Made by a program: the position numbers and the translations under genes | Shown: positions 12,501 to 24,800 of the stretch, piece by piece | Layout of the letters: every line of letters starts with the position of its first letter | How positions within the stretch are numbered: position 1 is the first letter of the stretch | Notes under the pieces: generated by a model | Told to the model about the DNA's origin: nothing | The model's database searches: none | Seen by the model: only the letters and a program-made list of their open reading frames with translations | Assembly (NCBI RefSeq): GCF_036370855.1 | Contig: NC_088098.1 | Location: forward strand, 35,281,981 to 35,345,980 | Origin: Dromaius novaehollandiae | Taxonomy: Eukaryota; Chordata; Aves; Casuariiformes; Dromaiidae | Direction: 5' to 3' | DNA: 64,000 nucleotides

Positions 12501-15252
12501 ATTCAAGGGTTTTTGTTCTATAGCTAACCCAAATCCATCTTTTGGGTGATAATATTTTATATAATGTAATATAACATTAATCTTAATGCCTTAAAACACA
12601 CATTTACCCATATAACTGTTCTACTGTAGGTTATTTTGCTCTTTCACTTTGTTTGCTTTAATTTAAAGATGCCATACCATTCCTTTTTATGTTTCTTTCA
12701 TATTTAAATCTAGATCACTTCTTTGACACCATCTGTGGTTTGTTACTATAATTAGCCAAGAACTTTTAAAGACTTGCTTTCCAAATATCTTTTTCAAGAT
12801 TCAAATTCAGAGCTACAAAGTCAGTCACCTATCTAAGCGATAAACCAAGATGGTAAGGATCTCTGGCTCAAAATATCTGTTTACAGCAGTGAGCTGCATT
12901 TGAACAGCAGTTTTCCTTTTATTTTCCCCAAACCAGCTGTAAAAACTGATAACCACTTTAAACTTGTCATCTGAAAGAATTCCCTTTAAGCCTGGTAAAG
13001 CTGTGTGGTATAGCTCTTTACATGCTGATATGTGAACATACAGCACAGTTCTGGCTTCCTCTCCCAGTCGGCGGACTCAGAACTCCCATGTGAAGTGAAA
13101 GGGCAAACTGACGAGGGTTCAAATGCTACTGCTGTGAATGCATCTCTAAACTAACTCTGTTCTCCTCTCATCTTCAGCATTTGGGGAATATATTTACAAG
13201 TGTAAAGCAAGATAAATCCTTTCAGGTTCCAGCATTTAATTAAGCTTTCATCTATCTTTGTGAATGAACGAAGAGCCTCTAATATGTGTGTCTACAAGGA
13301 ACAGATCAGGAGTACCACTCCATCTGTGAAGTTTGCTATCAGTTGGAAAAAATCTCTTCTCAATTAGCCTCTGTCTGTGTCTAACTTCCTCTGGAACACT
13401 GCATCTACTATAGCTGACTCCCAACTGTAATAAATGTACTTCAACAAAAAGTACTTTGGCTGTCTCCATAACAGCCTATGTTTCTGTTGGTAATATGAAA
13501 CCAGGTTTAAATAGTGGCAGTCTATGCTGGCATTTGCTGAGTTATAAAAACCAGCATGGGAAGGATGTTGTGAAGGGTGCTAAAACCATTTAAAAAGTGT
13601 TCAAGATTGTATAGCATCCTGGATGTGCTAGAGACCATTGGTTATATTTACACCTGGCACACAGAAGAGAAGACAAAGTTCCTGCTTTTAATATCATCTA
13701 AGTATATATATACATGTGTGTATATATATTCCAGTCTAAGATTTCCTTTGAGCAGAGGGAAGACATGACCATTATACCCTGGATTGATTTTTATTTTTCT
13801 CCTGTCCTGGAAGAACCTTTAAGGAAAAGAGAGATGGGTATGACAACCCGAAACCCCAACATGAACAACCAGAAAAAAGGTGATAAAGAGAAACAAACAA
13901 GTCAGCATGCGTGGCTTTCAAAATAGTTGCTTGTGCATTCTGAGTGGGTGACAGACGGTGTAGGAGACATACATGATTTCTATTCACGGACTGAGTAAAG
14001 AGCACACGCTTTCCTTCAGCTGCTGTGGAAGGCTGCCTGCAAGCTGCATCTAATACATGCTTATTCTAGAGAAGTGTCATTTTTAAGCTCAGAGCTTCTT
14101 TTTAATATAAAAAGGCTCAAAATGCATGTCTTTGGGAGTTTTTCTGTATATACATGTAACTGAAAGGATTAAGACTATTTCATGTTCCATTTTGTATGTA
14201 CCATAAGTGGTTTGCACCCTGGTAGGCTGTTTTGATAGCATGTGGAAATATTTCCCCCAGTTCTACCACTTCATATCCAGGCTTACGCAGATTGAGGGTC
14301 AGGCTCTGAAAAGTAATGAGACTGACGTGAACAATGACAAGAGACAAAAACAACAAACAGAGGGTGTTTCTTTTACATGGCTACTGGTATCACAACTTCA
14401 GCTCTCCTCCAACATGCAGAAGGACTGTTGTACAAGATGCCAGTCACTTATAACAAAGACACATACCACAATAGCTCAAGCATTGCGCCTTGACCACCCA
14501 GCCTGAGCCAAAGCAGACAGCTGAGGGGAGGAATCTGCACCTGCTTCTGGAGAGACTTCCTTTTCCTGGATAACTGTCAACTGGATGCTGCTGCCAGGCT
14601 CTTCGCATTAATGAGTTGGGCTTTAAAGTCACATGAATAGAATAAAAAGGGATAATCAAGAGAAGTTCTCCAAAATTGTCTGTTGGCTTCCAAGACCTCT
14701 GACAGCACTCAGATCATTTTTTGAAGCTGCTTTCTGCATCCATAACAGAAAGATACCTTTATCTGCATAAGAAAATTGCACTTTCGATATAAACTCTTCT
14801 GCCTTTCAGCTGACATTTTCAGCTACTATGGGAGACATCGCACAACTACGAGAGAGCTTGAAAGGGAAGGGGCTGCAGCCTCCACAGACACCAGGGCAGG
14901 AAGCGGGTCTGTAACGGCCACGGACCAAAAGCACGACACTCGATGCCTCAGGCAGAGCACTGCACCGTGCTCGGAGCGCTGACAAACCCTTTAGATGTGG
15001 ATGCTTACTTAGGCCAAACATGTTGCAGGGGAGTTTTGTTTATGACTTCCATTCAGCTACAGACCGGGAACAATCCTGCCTCGCCAGCAACCCCACGCTC
15101 CCTGTGGAAGCACGCCGAGCGCAAACACCGCCCACCCGCCCTAAGCCCTCCAACCGCCCACCTCACTACATCGCGCTCCAGTCTCGCATCAAAACGAGGC
15201 TCCGTATCCCAGCAGGCAACGCGTCGCGACTGGCGTGGCTCCCACCACCCCA

Positions 15253-15271
15253 ACTACAAATCCCGAAATGC
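15253..15271 (+). promoter_or_regulatory. ZNF143/THAP11-type motif, forward
   Basis: The sequence ACTACAAATCCCGAAATGC closely matches the long ZNF143 (SBS) consensus ACTACAATTCCCAGCATGC. It lies roughly 500 bp upstream of the CAND1 start codon. Confidence 0.7.
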
Positions 15272-15306
15272 ATCGCCAATAGCCTCGGCCGCGACACTGG
15301 CGCAGT

Positions 15307-15322
15307 GCATGCCGGGACTCGT
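15307..15322 (-). promoter_or_regulatory. ZNF143/THAP11-type motif, reverse
   Basis: On the minus strand this reads ACGAGTCCCGGCATGC, matching the TCCCRGCATGC core. It sits 35 bp from the forward copy and in the opposite orientation. Confidence 0.6.
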
Positions 15323-15467
15323 CGTCCTCGATAGCCTCGCGGTGCTCTTCCTCCGCCTCCCCCTCCTCCCGCCACTCTCCAACGGCGCCCTAAACTTCCC
15401 GCGCACGCTCTGCGCCACGTACGCTCTGGCGTCACGCGCCGAGGGCCCCGCCCGCCAGCCCGGAGAG

Positions 15468-15472
15468 CCAAT
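15468..15472 (+). promoter_or_regulatory. CCAAT box (NF-Y type)
   Basis: AGCCAATCAG is a full NF-Y consensus context. A second CCAAT lies at 15276-15280 directly after the forward ZNF143-type motif, and a GC box (CCCCGCCC) at 15446-15453. Confidence 0.6.
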
Positions 15473-15510
15473 CAGGAGCGCCGGCAGCGCGGCGGGGGCC
15501 GGGGCCCCCT

Positions 15511-15523
15511 CGACCTTTGACCC
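15511..15523 (+). promoter_or_regulatory. DR1-like nuclear receptor element
   Basis: CGACCTTTGACCC matches the DR1 pattern TGACCTTTGACCT (two half-sites, 1-bp spacer) at 11 of 13 positions. It is close to the likely start site, where TR4/HNF4/RXR-type receptors could bind. Motif match only. Confidence 0.4.
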
Positions 15524-15774
15524 GGCGCCGAGCGCGAGCCGCCGTCGCGGGTGCTCGCTCGTCCCGCCCCGTCCCCGCGCCGTGTCAGCAGCAGGCGGCG
15601 GTGCGCCCGCCGCCCTCCCTCCGGGCCCCCGCCGCCGCCCCGGCAGCCCGCTCCGCCCCGCGCCGCCGAGCGCCGTCCCCAGCGAGCGGGCGAGGTGGAG
15701 CCGGCGAGGCCGGGAAGACGCCGCCTCCTGCGCCTCCGCCTCCTCCCCTCCCCCCCGCGCCCGGGCCCGTCAAC

Positions 15775-15842
15775 ATGGCGAGCGCCTCGTACCACATCTC
15801 CAACCTGCTGGAGAAGATGACGTCCAGCGACAAGGACTTCAG
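15775..15842 (+). CDS. CAND1: CAND1 coding exon 1 (aa 1-23)
   Basis: The ATG at 15775 sits in a strong context (CAACATGG). The exon encodes residues 1-22 and the first two bases of Arg23, then the donor AG|GTGCGA. It lies inside the CpG island, and the 5' UTR directly upstream is very GC-rich. Confidence 0.96.
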
Positions 15843-18800
15843 GTGCGAGCCGCCCCCCGCGCCGCCGCCGCCGCCCCCGGGCCCCGCGCCGCCCGACCGC
15901 CGTGCCCTGCCTCCACCGCCGCCTCCCGCGCCCGCCCGGGCCTGGCGCCGCCGCCGCTGCTGTCAGGGCGGCGGCAGGTGGCGGCGGCCCTGCGGGGCTG
16001 GGCGCGGGCTTCTGCCCCTGCCGCGGGGCGAGCGGCCCTCCCCTGCCCGCGAAGGCGCGACGGGGCGCCCGAGCGCGTCGGCCCCCGCGGGCGGAGGTGC
16101 CCGGCAGCCCGGGGGAGCTGCTCGGCTTTGGTCGCCATCCTTGGGGCCCGAGGCCCGAGGGGACGCGGGAGCTGGCCCTGGGCGAGGTGACCTCCGGGGT
16201 CCCTTCCAGCCTCGGAAAGTACCGGTTGTGTGAGCGGGAGCCGGGAGGGCCGCCCAGCGCGGCAGCCTTGCGCTTCTCAGGCTCCCGTGCCGCCTGGGTG
16301 CTGCGTCCTGTGGGTGGAGGGGGTTTGTGCTCCTGGGACTCTGGTGCGGTCTCTAATAGTCTGGGCGTCCTGACTTAACGTAACTAGATTTCTGTTTCTC
16401 ATGGGAACTGGTTTGTTTTCTTAAGTTCAGGATCTATCACAAGAGCACTACTTTTCCTTGGATCATTTGTTTCTTTTGCAGTAAGTTAATAGCAGATAGA
16501 GTGCAAACACTGAGCATTAGAAAAATGAAAGTGGTATAACAATCCTCTAATAAACAGCTAAGATCATATACTTGCACAGTAGCTCTAGGAAAAGAACTTT
16601 TTAATGCTTTATATTAAAAATAATTAAAGTACTTTGTGCATTCCTAGTACCTGCATCCATAAATTCTCCTTTGTAGGTCTTATCTGTCAAAGTAGGTACA
16701 TCAACACTAACAGGGGAAAAGGCATAAAATGCTCTTGGGTTTTGTTGCATTGCTGCAGCACTACAGTGCTTAGTTTGTAGTTAAAGACCATGTTTACATC
16801 TGAAAAACTCTCTTTTTAATATATTAAAACCTAAAAAATAGAGGTGGTTATTCAAATCAGTCAACAAATACCTTGTTTGCTTTTGACAAAGTTGTAGCAC
16901 TGGACACAGGTGTGATAACTTGATGATATTTTTTTATGTGAGTCTCTTTCAGACTGTAGTAGCATGATGTTACCTGGAGAATTTAGACTAGGAACTTTAG
17001 AAATAAAAAATGATCAGTGTAAAAAAGATACAGTACAGTATTGCCTGAGCCATTTTAAATTGTATTATAGATGGATTCAAACTTTTTTTTTATTAGAAAA
17101 GTTTTTTTTTTTTAGGTTTAACAATTTGCATGATTAAGTGAGATTTGCATTTCGTGTTTATGGGGATGATGACTTACAAAAAGCTCTAATTGATTCTAAT
17201 ACTGATTTTAATGAATTTAAAACTTTGCATAAGAGAGGTAGTTGACACCTGCCAAATGAAGTTGATGTAGCAAGTGCTTTTTTCCCACCTATACATAGTT
17301 AAAACTTATTTTGTAACTGCTTTAGGAGAACACACTTTAGAAATTACCTGTTCTAGGAGCTTTGAACAACTTTGGAATTCTCAAATATTTTAAAACTTTT
17401 TTAGTGTAGATTAAAAAGTGAATTTACAAATCATAAAAATATGAGTGATGATAGGCCTTTATAAACTGGTTGTTATGCAGTAACAATTTTTATGAAAGCT
17501 TTACATGTACCATATATTGGCATAATGAATAAAATAGTTCTCAGCACTAGTAACTGTAAGTGCTTTTATTCATAGACCACATATATCTGAAGAGGGAAAG
17601 TGTAGTGAACTTCCTGATATCAGGGAGCTGACTGTAAGTCACAGTTTAATTAAATATTTTACTGTAAAACTTATCTGCTATTTTTTCGGATAAGCTAAAT
17701 TGTCTGATGCTATTGTTTGTGGTGTTTATTGCCCAGAAACTCAGCCTTTGATTCTAAAATGAGCAGTAATGTAAGATGGCAATTTACTTTGTGGCTGTAG
17801 GGGAAGTAGGGTTTTTTTTGGTGTATGGGGGTGTTTGGGGTTTTTTGTTTGCTTTGTTTTTTGTTCTTTTTTTGTCACGTGGGCTTCAGTGCCAGGTTGA
17901 AGTCTATGCTGAGTCTATAGTCCTTGCTGGAGGAAGAGGATGACTGCTCTGAGTGTAAGGTATTAAAAGCTACTGTCATGCAACCACCCATTTGCTGATG
18001 CTTGGTAACATGTAAGGATAAGTGTGTTTCAGGAGGAAGCAGTTGTGACTACAGACCACATCTAGACTAGTCAAAACCATGATTCTAGGTTCTAGCTATT
18101 TTTTTTCTCTTTATTGGAGTAGTCTGCCAGGAGGAAGCAGTTGTAGTTGAATGCAGAAGCTGCTGATGGGCTGAGGACCTGCAAGCTCTGCTTAGTTTAG
18201 AGAATTGCCACAAATAGGTGATCAGTGGACTGATAAGGCTAGGAAATGGGAGCTGTTGACTGAGGAAGTGAGGGGAGGATATTAAGCAGATTTAAGAAAA
18301 GGAGGTAAAGATGGCTGTAACATGAGACAATTTTTAGATGCTCTAATAGCTCGTGACTTTACGCATGTCCTTACGCCCATCTTATCTGTCCATTACTTAT
18401 TAAGTAGCTTTCTCCTTGCTCTGTTTAAAGCTGATGCTATTCGCATTCATCATCTGTTTATGCACATATCTGGTTCCTGTTAGATTACAGACTTGCTTCA
18501 GTGGAGCTGTTGGAGTGAATAAAAATTAGTGAGGCCTTACCTTATCTTAGTTAGAAACACCTTTAGACTATTAGACTGGAATTACAGTATTAAAAGCCAG
18601 CACAAGTTGGGGTCCATTATGTGAGGGTAGGCATCTGATGTTTGCGATGCATACTAAGATTATGCAGAGGCTTGGCTTTCATTTTCAGTAAAGAGTATCT
18701 AGCATGTCAGGCTGTAGAGATAACCTTCCAAGTATGACCCGAGCTTAAGTGACGTCTGCTTGAGGCTGATGTGTCTGAAGTCCAAATGTCAACCATAACT

Positions 18801-21800
18801 GTTTAATTACAGACCATTTTGTGTCTGAATGGGAGTTGGGATTGGTAGTGAAGCCCATGGGATTTGTAATTGAGTAGTACATCTGTATTACTTTTCCTGA
18901 GAAGAAAGGACATTCAGGAAAGAACAACAGAATGGAAACAGATTGGGAAGAAAAAGAAATGAAAGGCATAAAAATAATGTTTTTGGAAAGTAATTTCTCA
19001 CTGTTTTTGGATTTTGGATTTGGATTGGTGAATGTGACAGTGGCATTAAATGTTAAATTAATTGATAGGAAAGCTGACTTTTATTCTTTTGATCTCTCAA
19101 GAATTAATCTTGGTCTTTAGTATGGCATCTCTGGATTGAGAGCTGGATGAGCATGATTAACCATTGTCTGGACTATAAACAAGCTAGTCTGCACAGGGGA
19201 AGAAAATGTGAAAAACACACAAATATAGCTTCACTTTTGTTTTTCCTTTTATTAATGTTTGGCTTGTAGGTTTTGTGGGAGAAAGTTTGAAAAAAAGTTT
19301 TTTCTTGCTTAAAAGTTGCTTTTAAATAAACTCAGAGGAAGGCTTCTGCTGGTTTTACATTTGTTTGCCCCTCTTCCCCCCCACCCCCACAAAAACCCAC
19401 CCACAAATCTGTTCCGTACAAAATCAGTGTAGCTAACTAAAGGACTGCTTCAGATCTGGGAAGGTATCAGTTTTTCTTTGTGGGAATAATTTGGACCTTT
19501 GCTCTAACATAATGAAACAGTGGAAATGAAATATGTAGTTGTCCTCCTCAAGGAAAGGCAATGGCCTCACTATTAAATGCATTTTTTTCTCCCTGTTTAC
19601 TGTAACATTAAAATCAGTGATGGTTGCTTCACAAAGCAGGTAACAGTAATCTGAGATTATATATGGTTTATTTGATCACAAGTGGTGGAAGCCAAGAATC
19701 TTGAATTGTAGAGTGCCATGAGTAACCCATGTCATTTTAATAATAATTATCTGACTATCTTTTGTCAGGTTTATGGCTACTAATGACTTGATGACTGAAC
19801 TACAGAAAGATTCTATCAAGTTGGATGATGACAGCGAAAGGAAGGTGGTGAAGATGATTCTGAAATTACTGGAAGATAAAAATGGTGAGGTGCAAAACTT
19901 AGCTGTCAAATGGTACGTGTTCTTTTTCCATGTTACAAACAGTTGTCTAATGATTGAACAACATAAAGCTTTCTTGAAAAATGTGAAGGACCGTGGCTAT
20001 GCAAAATACGTATGCCATTGATGTTCCCAAAGGGACCTTAATATAGATCACATGCCTTAGTTCTAGTCTTTTATGGAACTTTTATTTACATTGTGGGTGA
20101 ACATTTGGGGCTTTCAGATGACAAATAGTACATGCAGTATTTCCTGAAGCTGTATGAACAACATGCTTGTTCCCTGCTGATAATTCTCAAATACTAAATA
20201 GATTTTAAAAGATTATAGTTCAGTGATAGTTGCCACACTGATGTATGACCACAAGAAGGTAGATGAAATGTAGGGGAGAAATTGTAGCATTGGAGTAGTT
20301 TTCAAACAGAAATAAAAACTTTATACATTATTGGAACTTATGGAACTTATATATGGATATATGGAACTTATCTCTTCATCAAAGTAGTATTTTGAGATTT
20401 TACATGCTTTACATGAGCTGTAAATGTTTTATGCAGTCAGGATGCAGTTACTTGCCTTTCAGAGGCTTCTGTTGTTTCAGTCCCCTCTCTTCTCCTGTTT
20501 ATTAAACTTTACATGTCGTGTGACTTTCTCAGCTGTATTCTATCACTTTAGAGAGGGGATACATTTATTTTGACTTGCCTTTTAATATATAACTTTTGTA
20601 CTTGGCCCTTCTGACTTTTTTTGCCCTCTAAGGGAGACCCTCTCTGTGAAGGAGCTCCTAGTGCTCCTCTCCTGAGAATGTTTCTTGTTCCTCGTTTTTT
20701 TTAACATGCTATCTGTCTGACTCTTATCTTGTATCCTTTGAGGCATGGATTGAAGTAAACTTGCCACAGAAGAGCTTGGGACAGCTTTAAGGAGGGGTTT
20801 CATATTGTGACTAGTTGAGTTAGTTTGTTTCAGCTTGTTATTCTTTAGGGTTTGCTGTATCAGACTGAAGAAGCACAAAGCTAAAGCCTGTGTGTGCATC
20901 TGCTTATGTACTTGTAAGCATTGATTGCTTCAGTTTCTGAACTACTTTAAGTGAGGGTAACCAAAACCTAATACACAAACTATTGTGTGAATAGGATGTT
21001 TGCAGCCTAAGTTGAATGTTCAGTTAGCAGAATAGTAATATAATTATCAATACTTTTTCACTACTTTCATCAGATTTGCAATGGTGTTAAAATGTGTTTG
21101 AGGGTTTTTTCTTCTTCTTTTTTTTTAACAAGCGTTACAAAGTACTGTCTTTCTTTCCAATTCAAACTTTAGAAATGGCAATGTTCCTTGTGGTGCAGAT
21201 CAAGCTCTACACCTTTGAAACAAATCACTTCTGCTCAATGAGCCAAGACACATGCATAAAAAGAATTAAGTTGATACTTATGAAACTTAATTCATAAGAA
21301 ACAAGTCTAGGTCAGGCCTAGAATTGTCTTTTTGTGAAATAAAATTTTGTGGAAAAGTTATGTTGCAATGTATGTGCAGTACTCATATTTAATATAGCCT
21401 GAAGTTCAGATTAAGGAGTGTCCCAAAATGCATATAGATGCAGTGTATATATAAAAATCTTTAATATCCAGGTTAGAATTTTGGCCCTAATATTTTGATA
21501 AATGTTACTTGTACTTCAAAGAGATTGCAGAAGGAAGAGAGTGAGAAAATATAGGTGGTGGTTTTGTGTATGTGCGTGTGTTCTGTTTCTTTTTCTTATT
21601 AACTGTTCTGCTATTTTAAGGTTCACTTTGACACACTGGTAAAATATTTAGATCTAATTAAAATGACAATCTGAAGTTCAGAGTACTTTTAGAAAAATTC
21701 AAATAATAATAATAAAGAATCATTAAATTTTCTGTAAGGGGACAAGAAACAATGGAAAAGTTTTCAGGTAAATCATGAGCATTCATCTAGAATGCACATG

Positions 21801-24800
21801 TTCTCAAATGTATGAAGTTGATTGTAGTCCCACTCACTTGCAGATATGCCTTGGGAGCCAAAAAATGCCTTACAATGATCCACTTTTCTTGAGGCTTATA
21901 CTCAGAGTACTGTTCCATGACAGTTTTAAACCAGTCTAAGTTGATGCTGCTGCAGTCCTGCATTTTCACCCTCTTTGTCCTCTTTCCTGCATTATTGCTT
22001 ATATGATTTTTGCAGTGAACTGGTTTAGGGACTTAATTTTCTTCTGGCCTAGCTCTCTGAATCTACTCCTCCTGCGATCAGATGAACATTGGCAGAAACA
22101 CTAGTAGGAATGAAGGATAGGGAGGGGTTGAAGCTCTGTTAACTTGTATTTTTTATAAGACAGTTTAAGGTGATCTGAAGCCTTTCATCTACTACTACAC
22201 CAGGAGAAAGCCCAATTTATTGGGAAGTTAAATTCAACCAATTTATTCTTCTAGTATTTTTTTTGTGTTGCTGTTCTTTACTCATGTATTTCTACTATGG
22301 ATTTGCTGGTACTATGAGCTGGGAAAAACATATACTATTTTTAAGATCATTTCCTTAATTTGGATGGTCTAGTGGTCTCTAGATACTATCAGCAGGAACT
22401 TGTTTTGATACTGATAGCTAATTCCCGTTCAAAGATAGATTCTCTATCAAAGGGGCTTTTAAAATCCTTTCTGTAATGTATCTTTGATTCTGTTTTGAGA
22501 TAGATTTTTTTTTTTTTTTTTCCCCTTGGGTGTGGGGGAAAAAGATTTGCAGTTTGTTAGAGGAACTTCCTCTTCTGGATAAATCCATGGAAAAACAGAT
22601 GTGAATGGTAGTAATACTGATCACTGCTTGAACAGGTGAGAATCTCTTGAGAGAGGGTGGTCACTCTTTCAAGGTTTGAATTTTTGAATTAACTGAACAG
22701 AGTAGATGATTTGTACTCCGAATTTAAAATAGCTCAGAGCCACCTAAAGACAATATTGACTCTTGGGCAAGTGTAACAAGTAAACAATGTCCCTAGTTTT
22801 GTTCTACCCTCTACTCAGTTTCACATTTTGGGTAGGAAGTGATCTGCTTGTTAAAATGCCAAGGAGCTTGTTTCTTAATCTCTCTTTGAAGAGATTCACC
22901 AGTGATTTTTTTTTTCTCGAACCTCTCTGTTGTATCGTACAACTTCTGGATAGGATAAAACATGTTCTTTCTTGGTTAGCAGAAGTCAACTTGGGAGTTA
23001 TGGATATTCTGGCAACTCATTGCAAGATGGTTATGCTATTCTGTTCTGAATAAAAGTGAAAATTAATGAACTGCTTTATTAGGGTTGTAGTAAAAGCATG
23101 CCTGGTCTGAGCTTTGACCCTGAAGAAGAGAGAGGAGTATTTTCATCCAACTTCTGTTGTTGCAGGCAGTAGATGCAAAATAGCTCCGTAACTGCAGTCC
23201 ACCTCGTCTTTCTTAAAGAGCATGTAAAATTTTAAATGTATTCTTCTTGTTTACATTTCATATGGAGGAGCTGGTATTTTTGCTCTGACAGTTGTAGGCT
23301 GTTTTACAGTCAACCAATTTAGAAAATGCTCTCAGACATTGTTTCAGCACTTGTAGTTTAATGCTATTCATCTAGTCTGCGTGGTATCCTGTGTTCTGTA
23401 TGGTGGTATTAGTTACTCTGCCTGTGGGTCTGTCCTGGGCTGCATGGATCTGGGTTAGACAAGCTGTATGGTTTGTCAGAACATACCTATTGAATGGATT
23501 GTTCTTCGCTGCTGGTGATGTTTTGTGGAGTATTTACTCTGTTGACCCAAATTGCTCATTAATAATTTCTTATGTTCAGCACTGCAGTTTGTGTGAACTG
23601 CCTGTCATTCTGAATAGTTACCTGTGGTGTGATACTCTGCCATTCAGATCTATACCTATGAATTTTTATTATTTCATGCTGTGAAATGCTTACTGAAACC
23701 TGTTAGAAAAACAACTCTAATGTGGAATTGAATTAACTATTTTCAGTGATTCCTCCCTTGCAGTTCTGTAGTTTATCTGCATTTATCAGTGTGACTTTGC
23801 TGGGCAGTAGTTCAATACAGAGAACCTTGCTTGTTGCTGTGATGAGTCATTCATGTGAACAGGATGATGCACATACTGGCAGTTGCGTGGCTGATCCGGT
23901 TCAGCAGCTTTAAAGTGTTTTGGATGCTGTGGTAAGACACTGATGTACACCACACTATATTGGTGGTTTGAGTCAAATATATTTTTTCCATTTGTACATT
24001 TTAGCTCTTCCGTTGAAGTAAATGTGCTTGTTTGATAGCCTGAAACCAGCCTATTTTAGTTGGTACATTTAGTTATAAGATGAATTGGTGCCCTTGCCAG
24101 TAGGGGGAGTATACTATGCACACCTCTATTTTCAAACGTATTTAGCTTAAATTAAACAGTCTGTTACAGTTGCTCTTTACTTCCACAGAAAGTTGAATGT
24201 GCTTTTGATTTTGATTTAAGAGAAACTGGACACAGAATATTAGTAAATGTAATTAACTAGTGAAAAGAAAAAGATCAAAGAGCAGTTGAAAAATATCTAA
24301 AACTGTTTTCAAGTATAAGCAGTACGTACTTAAGTGCAGATCCTTCGTATTCACAACTGATTTCATAAAAAAAGTTTATGGTTTATTTATTTCCTCTGAT
24401 AAGTTCCATTCACAATCCGAGACTAATAATGAGGTCTGTAAGAGTGATATTTACTGGCTGTAAAATCCAGTAGGCCAAAAAAGCTTGAGGCAGTCTTCCC
24501 CTTCCCACAATTGATACATCAGCTTTATTGAACTAATAAATTTAATGAATAGGATAGTAATCTGGTTTAAGACTTTCTGGAAACTAATTTCAGGTGTTTG
24601 CATGATTTTTCTCATTTCAGTGGTTTGGTCTTTAAAAGCTCAGCAAAATCCTGAATTTCTGTATTTCATTGAGATGAATCTAATTGACCAGCTTTTGCTG
24701 TAGTTATTTCAGTTACTCGTAGGTTTCATTTGAAAAGTGAACATTATATTTAAATCAAAAGAATTTACTAGTTGTTCAATAGCTCAGTTTTAAAACAAAC

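Larger units (their letters stand above)
1..14940. other. Intergenic DNA upstream of CAND1
   Basis: I find no supportable protein-coding or RNA gene. Open frames reach at most about 144 codons and resemble no family I recognise. In other vertebrates GRIP1 is the neighbour on this side, transcribed away from CAND1; none of its PDZ-coding exons is seen. The region contains relics of ancient repeats (1370-1465, 2150-2415, 7974-8063), a T23 run at 9551-9573, an A15 run at 10462-10476, and motif clusters listed under findings. Confidence 0.75.
14950..16350. promoter_or_regulatory. CAND1: CpG-island promoter of CAND1
   Basis: An abrupt change from AT-rich DNA to very GC- and CpG-rich sequence surrounds exon 1, extending into the first 500 bp of intron 1. 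I see no TATA box at a plausible distance. ZNF143-type motifs, CCAAT boxes, a GC box and a DR1 element lie between 15250 and 15525. This is the architecture of a broadly expressed housekeeping promoter. The exact transcription start cannot be read from the sequence; a start between about 15400 and 15550 would give a 5' UTR of 200-400 nt. Long open frames across this island in several phases are a by-product of its high GC content. Confidence 0.9.

Noticed and set aside
1..14940. Possible 5' exon of GRIP1 on the minus strand
   Set aside because: No GRIP1 PDZ-type sequence is seen in any minus-strand frame. A non-coding first exon cannot be excluded but has no sequence support.
14943..16190. 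415-codon open frame across the CpG island, and several other long frames on both strands there
   Set aside because: Composition is dominated by Pro/Ala/Arg/Gly from GC-rich DNA, frames are open in several phases at once, and the stretch overlaps the CAND1 promoter and exon 1 in another frame.
15517..16233. 238-codon frame reading through CAND1 exon 1
   Set aside because: It begins at TTG and runs past the exon 1 donor into intron 1. Only residues from the ATG at 15775 to 15842 are coding; the upstream part is noted only as a possible non-AUG extension.
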